From Paraburkholderia sp. PREW-6R (GTDB lineage: Bacteria; Pseudomonadota; Gammaproteobacteria; Burkholderiales; Burkholderiaceae): a stretch of 64,000 bases of DNA. The notes beneath the pieces were generated by a model, which was not told the origin of the DNA, ran no database searches, and saw only the letters and a program-made list of their open reading frames with translations. A program made the position numbers and the translations under genes. This document shows, piece by piece, positions 35,228 to 44,461 of the stretch (its first letter is position 1; each line of letters starts with the position of its first letter). The stretch is from contig NZ_CP155073.1 of assembly GCF_039621805.1 (NCBI RefSeq), forward strand, positions 1-64,000, in the 5' to 3' direction.

Positions 35228-35653
35228 TCAGTCTGCGCGCCACTGATTGCGGATGCGGGCGGCCAGCGCTTCGAGCGTGGCCGAATCGGCGACTTCGCGC
35301 GCGTGCAGGCGCAGCGGCTGGCCTTCCCAGCGCGGTATCACATGAAAGTGGACATGCGGCACCGTCTGTCCTGCCGCTGCGCCGTTGAATTGCCCGATGA
35401 ACACGCCGTCAGGGCGCAGAGCCGCGCGAACGGCAATGGCCAGCTTTTGCGCCATGCGCATGCACGCTACAGTCGACTCGTCGGACAGATCGAAAATTTC
35501 CGCTGCCGCTTCCTTCGGCACGACGAGCACATGCCCGTCCGCTTGCGGCATCAGGTCCATGAAGGCCAGCGCCGCACTCGTTTCGGCCACCTTGATGCAA
35601 GGCAGCTCGCCACGCAGAATTTTCGCGAACGGGTTGCTGTCGTCATAGTTCAT
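35228..35653 (-). CDS. HIT-family nucleotide hydrolase
   Basis: 141 residues. Histidine-triad motif HVHFHVIPRW near residue 98 and N-terminal FAKILRGELPCIKVAE with the zinc-ligand-type Cys of the HINT/protein-kinase-C-inhibitor group. Such enzymes hydrolyse AMP-linked phosphoramidates or related nucleotides in the cytosol. The ATG at 35653 matches the family start. It lies 87 nt downstream of the Lrp gene on the same strand. Confidence 0.9.
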   Translation of the reverse strand: MNYDDSNPFAKILRGELPCIKVAETSAALAFMDLMPQADGHVLVVPKEAAAEIFDLSDESTVACMRMAQKLAIAVRAALRPDGVFIGQFNGAAAGQTVPHVHFHVIPRWEGQPLRLHAREVADSATLEALAARIRNQWRAD

Positions 35654-35740
35654 TGCGCCATTCCTCCAGTTAGCGGTCCATATTCGTGCCGATGTCCGCA
35701 TTGTCCACCACGTCCGTTACAAAACATCGCCTGCGGCTTG

Positions 35741-36268
35741 CTAGCGCCAGTCGGTGGATCCGTCGTCGGGATCGGCCAGTGTCAGTCCGGACGACGGCAA
35801 CGGCAACGCCGTCTTGTAGCGCACCTGCTTGAGCGCAAAGCTCGAGCGAATGTTGGAGATGCCGGGAATCTTCGTCAGATGGTCGACGATGAAGCGCTCC
35901 AGCGTTTGCATGTCCGGCATGACCACGCGCAACAGATAGTCGGCGTCGCCGGTCATCAGGTAGCACTCCATCACCTCGGGCCGCTCCGAAATGGCCCGCT
36001 CGAAGCGCAACAGCGCATCTTCCACCTGCTTTTCGAGACTTACCTGAATAAACACGTTGATGCGCAGGCCGAGCGGCTCGGGATTGAGCAGCGTGACCTG
36101 CTGCTTGAAAAGGCCCAGCTTTTCGAGCGCCCGCACACGATTAAAGCACGGCGTGGGCGACAGATTGACCGAGCGGGCAAGGTCGGCGTTCGTGATCCGT
36201 GCGTTCTGCTGCAGCTGGCTCAGAATGCCGATATCGATGCGGTCGAGCCGCCTTGGTGGGGTGGTCAT
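35741..36268 (-). CDS. Lrp/AsnC-family regulator
   Basis: 175 residues. The N-terminal helix-turn-helix ([45 protein letters not shown]) is followed by the RAM ligand domain ([19 protein letters not shown]). It is divergent from an orphan E1 dehydrogenase gene, with a 16-bp palindrome between them. In Pseudomonas putida an Lrp-type protein (MdeR) controls a homologous E1 (MdeB) in methionine breakdown, so control of its neighbour by an amino acid is plausible. The ligand is unknown. Confidence 0.92.
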   Translation of the reverse strand: MTTPPRRLDRIDIGILSQLQQNARITNADLARSVNLSPTPCFNRVRALEKLGLFKQQVTLLNPEPLGLRINVFIQVSLEKQVEDALLRFERAISERPEVMECYLMTGDADYLLRVVMPDMQTLERFIVDHLTKIPGISNIRSSFALKQVRYKTALPLPSSGLTLADPDDGSTDWR

Positions 36269-36292
36269 AGATGAAATATTCCATGAAGGGCG

Positions 36293-36308
36293 CTTATTCC
36301 GGAATAAG
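36293..36308. promoter_or_regulatory. Perfect 16-bp palindrome, probable Lrp operator
   Basis: CTTATTCC (36293-36300) directly abuts GGAATAAG (36301-36308). It lies 25 bp before the lrp-type gene start and 112 bp before the divergent E1 gene. The half-site ATATTCC recurs nearby (36277-36282). The A/T-rich palindrome and location fit an Lrp/AsnC dimer site. Confidence 0.6.
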
Positions 36309-36420
36309 TAGCCTATCCCGACCTAACGTGGCAAGCAAATCAGACGCTAATTTTGCGACTACATGATTACCATTGACCTGATCGATAATGAACCAGGCGC
36401 ATGTACGCGGGAGTCGTGCC

Positions 36421-39174
36421 ATGACGGATTTGTCCACAGGTAGCCAGCAATTGCTCCATTCGCTCAACACGCCGGGCGCGGAGCAGATCGACAGTGATCC
36501 GCAGGAAACCGCCGAATGGCTGGAGGCGCTCGACGCGGTCGTCGCGCACGTCGGCCGCGAGCGAGCGCAATTCCTGTTCGACAAGCTTGCGAGTCATGCG
36601 CTGTCGCTCGGCGTCGAGTCGGCTCGCACCAATGTCACGCCTTACCAGAACACGATTGCGTGCGATCAGCAGCCGCGCTATCCGGGCAATCTCGAACTGG
36701 AGGAAAAGCTCGCCGCCGCGCTGCGGTGGAATGCGCTGGCCATGGTGGTGCGCGCGAACCAGGCGTATGGCGAACTCGGTGGTCACATCGCCAGCTACGC
36801 GTCGGCGGCGGATCTGTTCGAAGTCGGCTTCAATCATTTCTTCCGGGCCGCGGCGCCAGGCGGCGAGGCGGGCACGGGCGACCTCGTGTACTTCCAGCCG
36901 CATTCGTCGCCGGGCGTGTATGCGCGCGCGTACCTCGAAGGCTTCCTCAGCGAAGACAACCTCCAGCACTATCGCCGCGAAATCGGTGGACCGGGCCTGT
37001 GCTCGTATCCGCATCCGTGGCTGATGCCGGACTTCTGGCAGTTCCCGACCGGCTCGATGGGCATCGGCCCGATCAACGCGATTTATCAGGCGCGCTTCAT
37101 GCGCTACCTCGCGAATCGCGGCCTGGCGCAAACAACGGGCCGCAAAGTGTGGGGCTTTTTCGGCGACGGCGAGATGGATGAGCCGGAATCGACCGGCGCG
37201 CTGTCGCTTGCGGCGCGTGAAGGGCTCGACAATCTGGTGTTCGTGATCAACTGCAATCTCCAGCGGCTCGACGGCCCGGTGCGCAGCAATGGCCGCATCA
37301 TCGACGAACTGGAGGCGCACTTCGTCGGCGCCGGCTGGAACGTCATCAAGGTGATCTGGGGCTCGGACTGGGACGCGCTCTTTGAGCGTGACCGCACGGG
37401 TGCACTGTTGCGCGCGTTCGCGCATACCGTCGATGGCCAGTTTCAGACTTTCTCGGCGAACGACGGCGCTTACAACCGCGAGCGTTTTTTCGGCCAGAAC
37501 CCCGAACTCGCGGCGCTCGCCGCGCAACTTTCCGACGAAGAAATCGACCGCCTGCGCCGCGGCGGCCACGACGTGCGCAAACTGCACGCGGCCTACGCGA
37601 AGGCGCTCGACCATCGCGGCCAGCCGACCGTCGTCCTCGCCAAAACGATGAAAGGCTACGGCATGGGCACGTCGGGACAAGGCCGCATGACCACGCATCA
37701 GCAGAAGAAACTTGGCTTCGAGGAACTGAAGACGTTTCGTGACCGTTTCCGTCTGCCGCTCACGGACGCCGACGTCGAGCAGGTGAAGTTTTACAAACCC
37801 GCGGACAGCAGCGCCGAGATGCAGTATCTGCATGCCCGCCGGGCGGCACTCGGCGGCTATCTGCCGAGAAGGCGACGCGCCGCGTGGGCGGGCCTGACTG
37901 TGCCGCCGGTAGCGTCGTGGGGACGATTCGCGCTGGAGTCGAACGGCCGTGAGATGTCCACGACCATGGCGCTCGTGCGCATGCTCACCGCGCTGCTGAA
38001 AGACGCAGGCGTAGGTCGGCGCGTGGTGCCGATCGTCGCGGACGAAGCCCGCACGTTCGGCATGGCGAACATGTTCCGCCAGGTGGGCATCTATTCGCCG
38101 CTCGGCCAGTTGTACGAGCCCGAAGATCTCGGCTCGATGCTGTACTACCGCGAGGACACGCAAGGCCAGATTCTGGAGGAGGGCATCTCGGAGGCCGGCG
38201 CGGTCTCGTCGTGGATTGCGGCGGCCACGTCGTACAGCGTGCACGATCTGCCGATGCTGCCGTTCTATATCTACTACTCGATGTTTGGCTTCCAGCGGAT
38301 CGGCGATCTGATCTGGGCCGCGGCGGACCAACGCGCGCGCGGTTTCCTGATCGGCGCGACGTCGGGCAAGACGACGCTCGGCGGCGAGGGTTTGCAGCAC
38401 CAGGACGGCACGAGTCATCTGGCGGCATCGACGATACCGAACTGCCGCGCATACGATCCGGCGTTCGCCTACGAGCTTGCCGCGATCGTCGACGAAGGCA
38501 TGCGCGAGATGGTCGAGCAACAGCGCGACGTGTTCTATTACGTGACGGTGATGAACGAGAATTACGCACAGCCGTGCGTGCCGGCCGGTGACGCGCAGTC
38601 GGTGCGCGAAGGTATTCTCAAAGGGATTTATCCGCTGGCTGCACGAAAGCAAACTGAGCAGACAGAGCAGACGGAGGCGAGGGTGCAACTGCTCGGCGCC
38701 GGCGCGATACTCGGCGAAGTGATCGCGGCGAAACAGTTGTTGGCGAACGACTGGGGCGTGGAAGCCGCCGTCTGGAGCGTGACGAGCTTCACCGAGCTGC
38801 ATCGCGACGGGATCGGCGTCGAGCGAAACGCGCGTCTTGGCGTCGCGACGAACACGCCGTATGTCACGCAAGCGCTCGAAGGCTCGCAAGGGCCGGTCAT
38901 CGCCGCAACGGACTACGTGCGTGCCGTGCCCGAACTGATTCGCGCGTATGTACCGCGCCGCTACGTGACGCTCGGCACAGACGGCTTTGGCCGCAGCGAC
39001 ACGCGCGAGGCGTTGCGCGAATTTTTCGAAGTGGACCGCAAGTCGATCGTGATTGCCGCGTTGAAGGCATTAGTGGACGACGGGACGCTCGACGCATGTG
39101 TGCTGGAGCAGGCGCGCAAGCGCTATCGTGGCGACGCCGTCGCCGACGCCGGCCCCGCGCCCTGGGAATGTTGA
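36421..39174 (+). CDS. Orphan homodimeric pyruvate/2-oxobutyrate dehydrogenase E1 (AceE/MdeB-like)
   Basis: 917 residues. The thiamine diphosphate motif GDGEMDEPESTGALSLAAREGLDNLVFVINCN (about 252-283) matches E. coli AceE. GHIASYASAADLFEVGFNHFF and TSGKTTLGGEGLQHQDG are also typical. No E2 or E3 gene is adjacent, unlike the housekeeping pyruvate dehydrogenase operon. With the divergent Lrp gene it resembles MdeB of P. putida, which acts on 2-oxobutyrate from methionine. The ATG at 36421 follows GGGAG; an ATG at 36388 is also in frame. A methionine gamma-lyase gene is not present next to it. Confidence 0.88.
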   Translation: MTDLSTGSQQLLHSLNTPGAEQIDSDPQETAEWLEALDAVVAHVGRERAQFLFDKLASHALSLGVESARTNVTPYQNTIACDQQPRYPGNLELEEKLAAALRWNALAMVVRANQAYGELGGHIASYASAADLFEVGFNHFFRAAAPGGEAGTGDLVYFQPHSSPGVYARAYLEGFLSEDNLQHYRREIGGPGLCSYPHPWLMPDFWQFPTGSMGIGPINAIYQARFMRYLANRGLAQTTGRKVWGFFGDGEMDEPESTGALSLAAREGLDNLVFVINCNLQRLDGPVRSNGRIIDELEAHFVGAGWNVIKVIWGSDWDALFERDRTGALLRAFAHTVDGQFQTFSANDGAYNRERFFGQNPELAALAAQLSDEEIDRLRRGGHDVRKLHAAYAKALDHRGQPTVVLAKTMKGYGMGTSGQGRMTTHQQKKLGFEELKTFRDRFRLPLTDADVEQVKFYKPADSSAEMQYLHARRAALGGYLPRRRRAAWAGLTVPPVASWGRFALESNGREMSTTMALVRMLTALLKDAGVGRRVVPIVADEARTFGMANMFRQVGIYSPLGQLYEPEDLGSMLYYREDTQGQILEEGISEAGAVSSWIAAATSYSVHDLPMLPFYIYYSMFGFQRIGDLIWAAADQRARGFLIGATSGKTTLGGEGLQHQDGTSHLAASTIPNCRAYDPAFAYELAAIVDEGMREMVEQQRDVFYYVTVMNENYAQPCVPAGDAQSVREGILKGIYPLAARKQTEQTEQTEARVQLLGAGAILGEVIAAKQLLANDWGVEAAVWSVTSFTELHRDGIGVERNARLGVATNTPYVTQALEGSQGPVIAATDYVRAVPELIRAYVPRRYVTLGTDGFGRSDTREALREFFEVDRKSIVIAALKALVDDGTLDACVLEQARKRYRGDAVADAGPAPWEC

Positions 39175-39214
39175 ACCGCCATTCAATCGGCGCTAAAAGG
39201 CGCACCAGACAGCG

Positions 39215-39238
39215 AACGCGCCCATTGCGGCGCGTTTT
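39215..39238 (+). terminator. Possible terminator of the E1 gene
   Basis: AACGCGCC (39215-39222) and GGCGCGTT (39229-39236) form an 8-bp stem, followed by only a few T. It lies between convergent genes. Confidence 0.5.
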
Positions 39239-39282
39239 CCCGGGCGAACCGGGCGCGTGAGCGGCGCCTCAGCGGACCATCT

Positions 39283-40338
39283 TCAGCGGACCATCGCCAC
39301 CTGGTTTTTCCCGTCGTGTTTCGCCCGATACAGTCCGGCGTCAGCGGCTTCGATCAGCGTCGTCACCGCTGTGCCAGGCATCGGCACCACGGCGGCCGCG
39401 CCGACGCTGATCGTTACCGCGCCGCTTGCCGAGCCTGAATGCGCAATGGCCAGCGCTTCGATCGCGATGCGGATCTTTTCGCCGAGCAGACGCAACCCGC
39501 CCGCCGACGTGCCTGGCAGCACCACCGCGAACTCCTCGCCGCCAAAGCGCGCGGCGAGATCGTGCGAACGGCCGAGGCAGGCTTCGATCGTCTGCGCGAC
39601 GCGCTTGAGCACCTCGTCGCCGGCCACGTGCCCGTAGGTGTCGTTATAGGCCTTGAAGTTGTCCACGTCGATCATCAGGAAACCGAGACTGGATTGCTCG
39701 CGCGTGCCGCGACGCCATTCGGCGGCAAGATACTGATCCAGGTAACGGCGGTTCGAAAGTCCCGTGAGGCCGTCCGAATGCGTGAGCCGCTGCAACTCCA
39801 GATTGGTCGCGAGCAACTGCTGCTGCGATTGACGCAGCGCCTGGTAAGCCTCGTCACGTTGCAGCAGATTGAGATACGAGCGCGAGTGATAGCGGATGCG
39901 CGCAAGGAGCTCGATCCGATCAGGCAGTTTCACCAGATAGTCGTTCGCACCCGCTGCAAAAGCGGCGCTCTTGACGAGCGGCTCCTCCTTCGTGGATAGC
40001 ACGATGATCGGGATATCCCGCGTGGCCGGATTCTGCCGGTATTGGCGCACCAGCGTGAGCCCGTCCGTGCCCGGCATCACCAGATCCTGCAGGATGACCG
40101 TGGGGCGCGTTTCTTCCGCGCAGATCACGGCTTCTTCCGGCAGCGCGCAATAGTGGAAGTCGACGCTCGACTCGCCCGCGAGCGCCTGCCGGATTGCCTC
40201 TGCGATGATTGCCTGGTCGTCGACCAGCAGCACCATGATCGGACACTCGGCAGCGGGCGGATTGCCGAGTACGCGGACCAGCGCGTCGTCGACGGCCTGA
40301 TTGGGCGCGTCGTTGTGAGGCCTGTTGGGAGTGTCCAT
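39283..40338 (-). CDS. wspR: WspR: response-regulator diguanylate cyclase
   Basis: 351 residues. The receiver domain has the phosphoacceptor Asp85 (VILQDLVMPGTDG) and Lys in YLVKLPD. The GGDEF domain carries the active site GGEEF (266-270) and, five residues before it, the product-inhibition I-site RSHD (257-260). It makes c-di-GMP when phosphorylated by WspE and so promotes surface attachment and biofilm. The ATG at 40338 is preferred over an in-frame TTG at 40347. It is the last gene of the wsp operon. Confidence 0.95.
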   Translation of the reverse strand: MDTPNRPHNDAPNQAVDDALVRVLGNPPAAECPIMVLLVDDQAIIAEAIRQALAGESSVDFHYCALPEEAVICAEETRPTVILQDLVMPGTDGLTLVRQYRQNPATRDIPIIVLSTKEEPLVKSAAFAAGANDYLVKLPDRIELLARIRYHSRSYLNLLQRDEAYQALRQSQQQLLATNLELQRLTHSDGLTGLSNRRYLDQYLAAEWRRGTREQSSLGFLMIDVDNFKAYNDTYGHVAGDEVLKRVAQTIEACLGRSHDLAARFGGEEFAVVLPGTSAGGLRLLGEKIRIAIEALAIAHSGSASGAVTISVGAAAVVPMPGTAVTTLIEAADAGLYRAKHDGKNQVAMVR

Positions 40339-40385
40339 GTTCTTCAACCGGAATAGATGTCAATAAAACGGAACGGGCCCGGACG

Positions 40386-41414
40386 TCAGGCGTGCGACTG
40401 GCGTGCGTTCACCGCCGCCGCGAGAGCAGCGGCGATGCTCGGCAGCGGCAGGATCGCGGCGGCGGCATCGAGCGCCGCGGCCGCCTTCGGCATGCCGTAG
40501 ACGGCACATGTCGCCTCGTCCTGTGCGATCGTGTGATAGCCCTTGGTGCGCATGGCCTTCAGTCCGATCGCGCCGTCGCGGCCCATCCCGGTCAGCAGCA
40601 CGCCGACCGCGCGTGCCGGCCAGCGCGCGACCACGCTATGAAAGAACACGTCGACGGAAGGGCGGTATGGCGTTTCTCTGGGCACCGGCGTGTAACCGAG
40701 CACGTTCGGCAATTTCAGATGCAGGTGATCGTCGGTTGCCGCGAGCAGCACGACGCCCGCTTGCGGCCAGTCGCCTTCGCGCGCGATCCGCACCGGCAGC
40801 GCCGACTGCTGGTTCAGCCAGTCGGCCATGCCGGCGGCGAAGGCCGCGTCCACGTGCTGCACGATCACGGTCGCCGCCGCGAAGTCTTTCGGCAGACCGG
40901 CGAGCAGCGTGGCGAGCGCAGCCGGGCCGCCTGCCGATGCGCCGATTGCGACGAGCGGCGTGTCGCGACTCGCCGCGCCCGCGGTGGCCGCCATAGCCGC
41001 CGTGCCGGGCGCGTTGCGCTCCTTCACGAGCGCGCCGATGCGGTCGATCTTGGCCATCAAGGTGGCGATGCTTCTGTGGGCATCCACGCCGGCGAGCGAC
41101 GGCGTGTCCACTGCGTCGAGCGCGCCCGCGCCCATCGCTTCGTAGACGCGCCACGCGTTCGCGCCCACGTCGACGGTGACGATCAGGATCGCGCACGGCG
41201 CGCGCGCCATGATGCGGCGCGTAGCCTCGATCCCGTCGACGTTTGGCATCACGAGGTCCATCAGCACGATGTCGGGCCGCTGCGCGCAGCAGAAGTCCAC
41301 CGCCTGCTGGCCGTCCTGCGCGACCCACAGTACCTCGTAATCATGGCGCGCCGCGAGCGCACGACGCAGCGCCTCGATCGCGAGCGGCATGTCGTTGACG
41401 ATTCCGATTCTCAT
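40386..41414 (-). CDS. wspF: WspF: CheB-type methylesterase
   Basis: 342 residues. A receiver domain (phosphoacceptor in DIVLMDLVMP, near residue 53) precedes a methylesterase domain with the catalytic triad in GASAGG, VQHVD and GMGRDGA. WspF demethylates the receptor WspA and damps the signal; loss of WspF in pseudomonads gives wrinkly, biofilm-forming colonies. The gene lies 18 nt after wspE in the operon. Confidence 0.95.
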   Translation of the reverse strand: MRIGIVNDMPLAIEALRRALAARHDYEVLWVAQDGQQAVDFCCAQRPDIVLMDLVMPNVDGIEATRRIMARAPCAILIVTVDVGANAWRVYEAMGAGALDAVDTPSLAGVDAHRSIATLMAKIDRIGALVKERNAPGTAAMAATAGAASRDTPLVAIGASAGGPAALATLLAGLPKDFAAATVIVQHVDAAFAAGMADWLNQQSALPVRIAREGDWPQAGVVLLAATDDHLHLKLPNVLGYTPVPRETPYRPSVDVFFHSVVARWPARAVGVLLTGMGRDGAIGLKAMRTKGYHTIAQDEATCAVYGMPKAAAALDAAAAILPLPSIAAALAAAVNARQSHA

Positions 41415-41432
41415 CCGTTGCCTCGTGGGTAT

Positions 41433-43778
41433 CTAGCCGTGCGCTTCGCCGATCAGGTCGCGGACCGCGTCGAGCAATGCTTCGTCGTGAAAACTGCCTT
41501 TCGCGAGATAGTAGTCCGCACCCGCGTTCAGTCCCGCACGGCGGTCCTCTTCGCGATCCTTGTACGAGACGATCATTACCGGGACCGAGTCCAGGTGCGG
41601 GTCGCGCTTGATGAGCGTCACGAGTTCGATGCCGTCCATGCGCGGCATGTCGATATCGGTGATGACGAGGTCGAACCGCTCGCCACGCACCGCGTTCCAG
41701 CCGTCCATTCCGTCGACGGCGATCGTGACGTCGTAGCCGCGCGTGGCCAGCAGCTTGCGTTCGAGTTCGCGCACGGTCAGCGAGTCGTCGACCACGAGGA
41801 CACGCCGCGTGCTGCGTTGCGCGGTGCGCGCGTCGCCGTGTTGCGCGTGCAGCAGGTCACCGCCCGTCACCAGCTTTTCGACCGAGCGCAGCCAGTCGTC
41901 GACGTCGGCTAGCAGCACCGGGTCGCCGTTCTCCATCAGCGCGCCGGCAGTGATGTTGCGGATCTTGCCAAGGCGCGGGTCGAGCGGCTGCACGACGAGC
42001 ATACGCTCACCGAGGAAACGGTCGACCACGACGCCGTACGTCTGCCTCCCTTCGCCGATCACGATCACGCTGACCATGCCCGCATCGTTCGTGGGCGGTG
42101 CGGTATCGAGAATCTGATGCGCGGTCACGACGCCGATGCGGCGGCCGTCGAACGCAATGTGCTGATGGCCTTCGAGCAGTCCAATGTCAGCGCGCTCCAC
42201 GTGCAGCGTGCGGTTCACGTGCGCAAGAGGCACGGCGTAAGGCTCGCCGGCGACTTCGACGAGCAGACTGCGGATCACGGAAAGCGTCAGCGGCAACTGC
42301 AGCTGCACGCGCGTGCCGAGACCCGGCTCGTGTGTGATGCGCACGGTGCCGCGCACGCGTTTGACGACGTCGTGCACCGCGTCAAGCCCGACGCCGCGGC
42401 CCGAGACTTCGGTGACCTGATCGCGCAGCGAGAAGCCCGGCAGGAACAGGAATTCGAGCAATTCCGCCTCGGACAGGCGCGCGGCCGTGTCCGCGCTCGC
42501 CAGCTTCTTGCGCACGATCGAGCCGCGCAGTGCGTCGAGGTCGATGCCCGCGCCATCGTCGGATACGGTGATGAGCAACGCGCCCGCCGTATGCCGCGCG
42601 TCGAGCGTGAGGGTGCCTTCTTCGGATTTGCCGCGCGCCATACGAACGTCAGGCGCTTCGATGCCGTGATCGAGCGCGTTGCGCAGCATGTGGCCGAGCG
42701 GCGCTTCGAGCAGATCGAGAATGTCCCGATCGACCTGAGTGGATTCACCCACGAGTTGCCAGCGCACTTTTTTGCCGAGCGAACGCGCGACGTCGCGCAC
42801 CATGCGCGCGAGACCGGCGGTGCCGTCGCCAAACGGACGCATCCGGCATTGCAATGCGGCGTCGTAGAGTTGCTGCGACAGATGTGTCGAGCGACGGTCG
42901 AAGCTTTCGAGATCGGCAAGGCGCTCGGCCAGCAGATGCTGCGATTCGGCGGTGAGGCGCCGCACCTCGTCGAGCGCGGCGTGCGCGCGCGGATCGAGTT
43001 TCAGGTCGGCGAGCGTTTCGTGCAGCTGATCGAGCGCACGGCCGCTTTCGCGCTGCACGCGTTTGACGCGCAGCATCGATTGCGCAAAAGGTTTGAGCCA
43101 ACGGGATTCGACTAGCGATTCACCGGAGAGCGACAGCAAGCGGTCGAGATTGCCGGCGCGCACGCGCAGCATGCGGCCGGAGTCGGTGCCCGGCGACGTT
43201 GCGGTCACGTCGGGGTTGGGTGCGGCTGGCGAGGTTGCGTGGGAGCCGTTCGACGCGTGCACGGCGCCCGCTCCATCGTTCGACGCGTGCGCCGCGGCGG
43301 TAATGCGGTGCGCAGCCGCATCTGAAATCGCATCCTTCGACGCGGCCACTGCCACGTCCCGCAGCAACTCGCCGTGCGGCGCAACACGCCCCGTTCCCGC
43401 CATACGAGCCTGTAACGCCGCCACGCACGCGCTCACCGCCGCCTGCGCCGAGTCATCCTCGTCATTGCCGAGATGCGCAACGATGTCGACGCCGCGCAGC
43501 AACTCGTCGATCCACGCGGCGTCGAGCAACGCGCGCCGTTCCTGCGCGGCCACGAAACAGTCCTCCATCGCGTGGGCAAGCTCGACGCCCACCTGCACGC
43601 CGACGATCCGCGCCGCGCCTTTCAGCGAATGCGCGGCGCGCATGCAGGCTTCGAGCGCGGTAGCGTCGGCGGGAACCCGATCGAGCACGAGCAGGCCGTC
43701 GGCGAGGACGCGCGCCTGGGTACGCGCTTCTTCGCGGAACAGGTCGATCAGCGACGGGCGGCGAGGATCGTCCGTCAT
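41433..43778 (-). CDS. wspE: WspE: hybrid CheA-type histidine kinase
   Basis: 781 residues. The N-terminal HPt domain has phospho-His50 (MRAAHSLKGAARIVG). A dimerisation and ATPase core (MLRNALDHGIEAP, SDDGAGID, VSGRGVGLDAVHDVV) and a CheW-like domain follow. A C-terminal receiver has Asp in LVITDIDMPRMDG and Lys in YYLAKGSF. It phosphorylates WspR and WspF. An Ala/Ser-rich linker at about 150-200 separates HPt and core. It overlaps wspD by 4 nt. Confidence 0.95.
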   Translation of the reverse strand: MTDDPRRPSLIDLFREEARTQARVLADGLLVLDRVPADATALEACMRAAHSLKGAARIVGVQVGVELAHAMEDCFVAAQERRALLDAAWIDELLRGVDIVAHLGNDEDDSAQAAVSACVAALQARMAGTGRVAPHGELLRDVAVAASKDAISDAAAHRITAAAHASNDGAGAVHASNGSHATSPAAPNPDVTATSPGTDSGRMLRVRAGNLDRLLSLSGESLVESRWLKPFAQSMLRVKRVQRESGRALDQLHETLADLKLDPRAHAALDEVRRLTAESQHLLAERLADLESFDRRSTHLSQQLYDAALQCRMRPFGDGTAGLARMVRDVARSLGKKVRWQLVGESTQVDRDILDLLEAPLGHMLRNALDHGIEAPDVRMARGKSEEGTLTLDARHTAGALLITVSDDGAGIDLDALRGSIVRKKLASADTAARLSEAELLEFLFLPGFSLRDQVTEVSGRGVGLDAVHDVVKRVRGTVRITHEPGLGTRVQLQLPLTLSVIRSLLVEVAGEPYAVPLAHVNRTLHVERADIGLLEGHQHIAFDGRRIGVVTAHQILDTAPPTNDAGMVSVIVIGEGRQTYGVVVDRFLGERMLVVQPLDPRLGKIRNITAGALMENGDPVLLADVDDWLRSVEKLVTGGDLLHAQHGDARTAQRSTRRVLVVDDSLTVRELERKLLATRGYDVTIAVDGMDGWNAVRGERFDLVITDIDMPRMDGIELVTLIKRDPHLDSVPVMIVSYKDREEDRRAGLNAGADYYLAKGSFHDEALLDAVRDLIGEAHG

Positions 43779-44461
43779 CCGAGACTCCGGTTCAAGGTGT
43801 CGAAGAGCGCATCCGCATCCAGCAGGCCGACGGTCAAGTCACGCCACGGCGCGACCGCACGAGTATGCGCGGCGGCGGCGGCCGACAATGTCGCGGGCGG
43901 CGGACTGAACGTGGACAACGCAATGCGATGCACGCCATCCACCTGGTCGACGGGAAACACCGCAGGCTCGTCGTCACGCGACACCACCAGCAGACGCGGC
44001 ATATCGTGGCGCGGATAGTCGCCGCGTGTGGCAATGTGGTTTTCAAAACCGAGCAGATGCGCGAGCGACAGGCACACCAGCAATTCCCCTTGCACGTTCA
44101 CCACACCCAGTACCGCGCGATGCTGGCGATGCGGCAACGTGTGAATCGGCCGCGTTTGCACGATGCGTTTGAAGATCGGCGTGGGCAGCGCGAGCCACTC
44201 GTCGCCGATACGGAATACGAGGAACGATTCGCTCGCGCCTGTTCGACCGTCGTGTGGCGGGTGTTGCAAGGGCGCGCGTGTGTCGTGCTGCGAAAGATCG
44301 ACGAGCGGAATCGGCCGTTCGAGCAAACGAGCGGCCGCGGTTTCGAAGACAGGGCAGTTCAGGCAGCGCACATACTCGGTCAAACGTTCACACGACGAAT
44401 CGCCGCGCACGCCGATGCGGTTCCAGCAGTCGTCGAAATTCACCGTGCGCAGATCAGCCAC
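43775..44461 (-). CDS. wspD: WspD: CheW-type coupling protein
   Basis: 228 residues from GTG at 44461, which overlaps the wspC stop by 8 nt and follows GGGAG. The N-terminus DDCWNRIGVRGDSSC...YVRCLNCPVF is typical of WspD and contains several Cys. A CheW domain (SFLVFRIGDEWLALPTPIF...HRQHRAVLGVVNVQGELLVCLSLAHLL) follows. It helps to connect the receptor with WspE. Confidence 0.9.
   Translation of the reverse strand: MADLRTVNFDDCWNRIGVRGDSSCERLTEYVRCLNCPVFETAAARLLERPIPLVDLSQHDTRAPLQHPPHDGRTGASESFLVFRIGDEWLALPTPIFKRIVQTRPIHTLPHRQHRAVLGVVNVQGELLVCLSLAHLLGFENHIATRGDYPRHDMPRLLVVSRDDEPAVFPVDQVDGVHRIALSTFSPPPATLSAAAAAHTRAVAPWRDLTVGLLDADALFDTLNRSLG

Noticed and set aside
36367..38889. 840-codon minus-strand open frame opposite the E1 dehydrogenase gene
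   Set aside because: Antisense shadow; Arg/His-rich sequence with no motif, while the plus strand encodes a clear enzyme.
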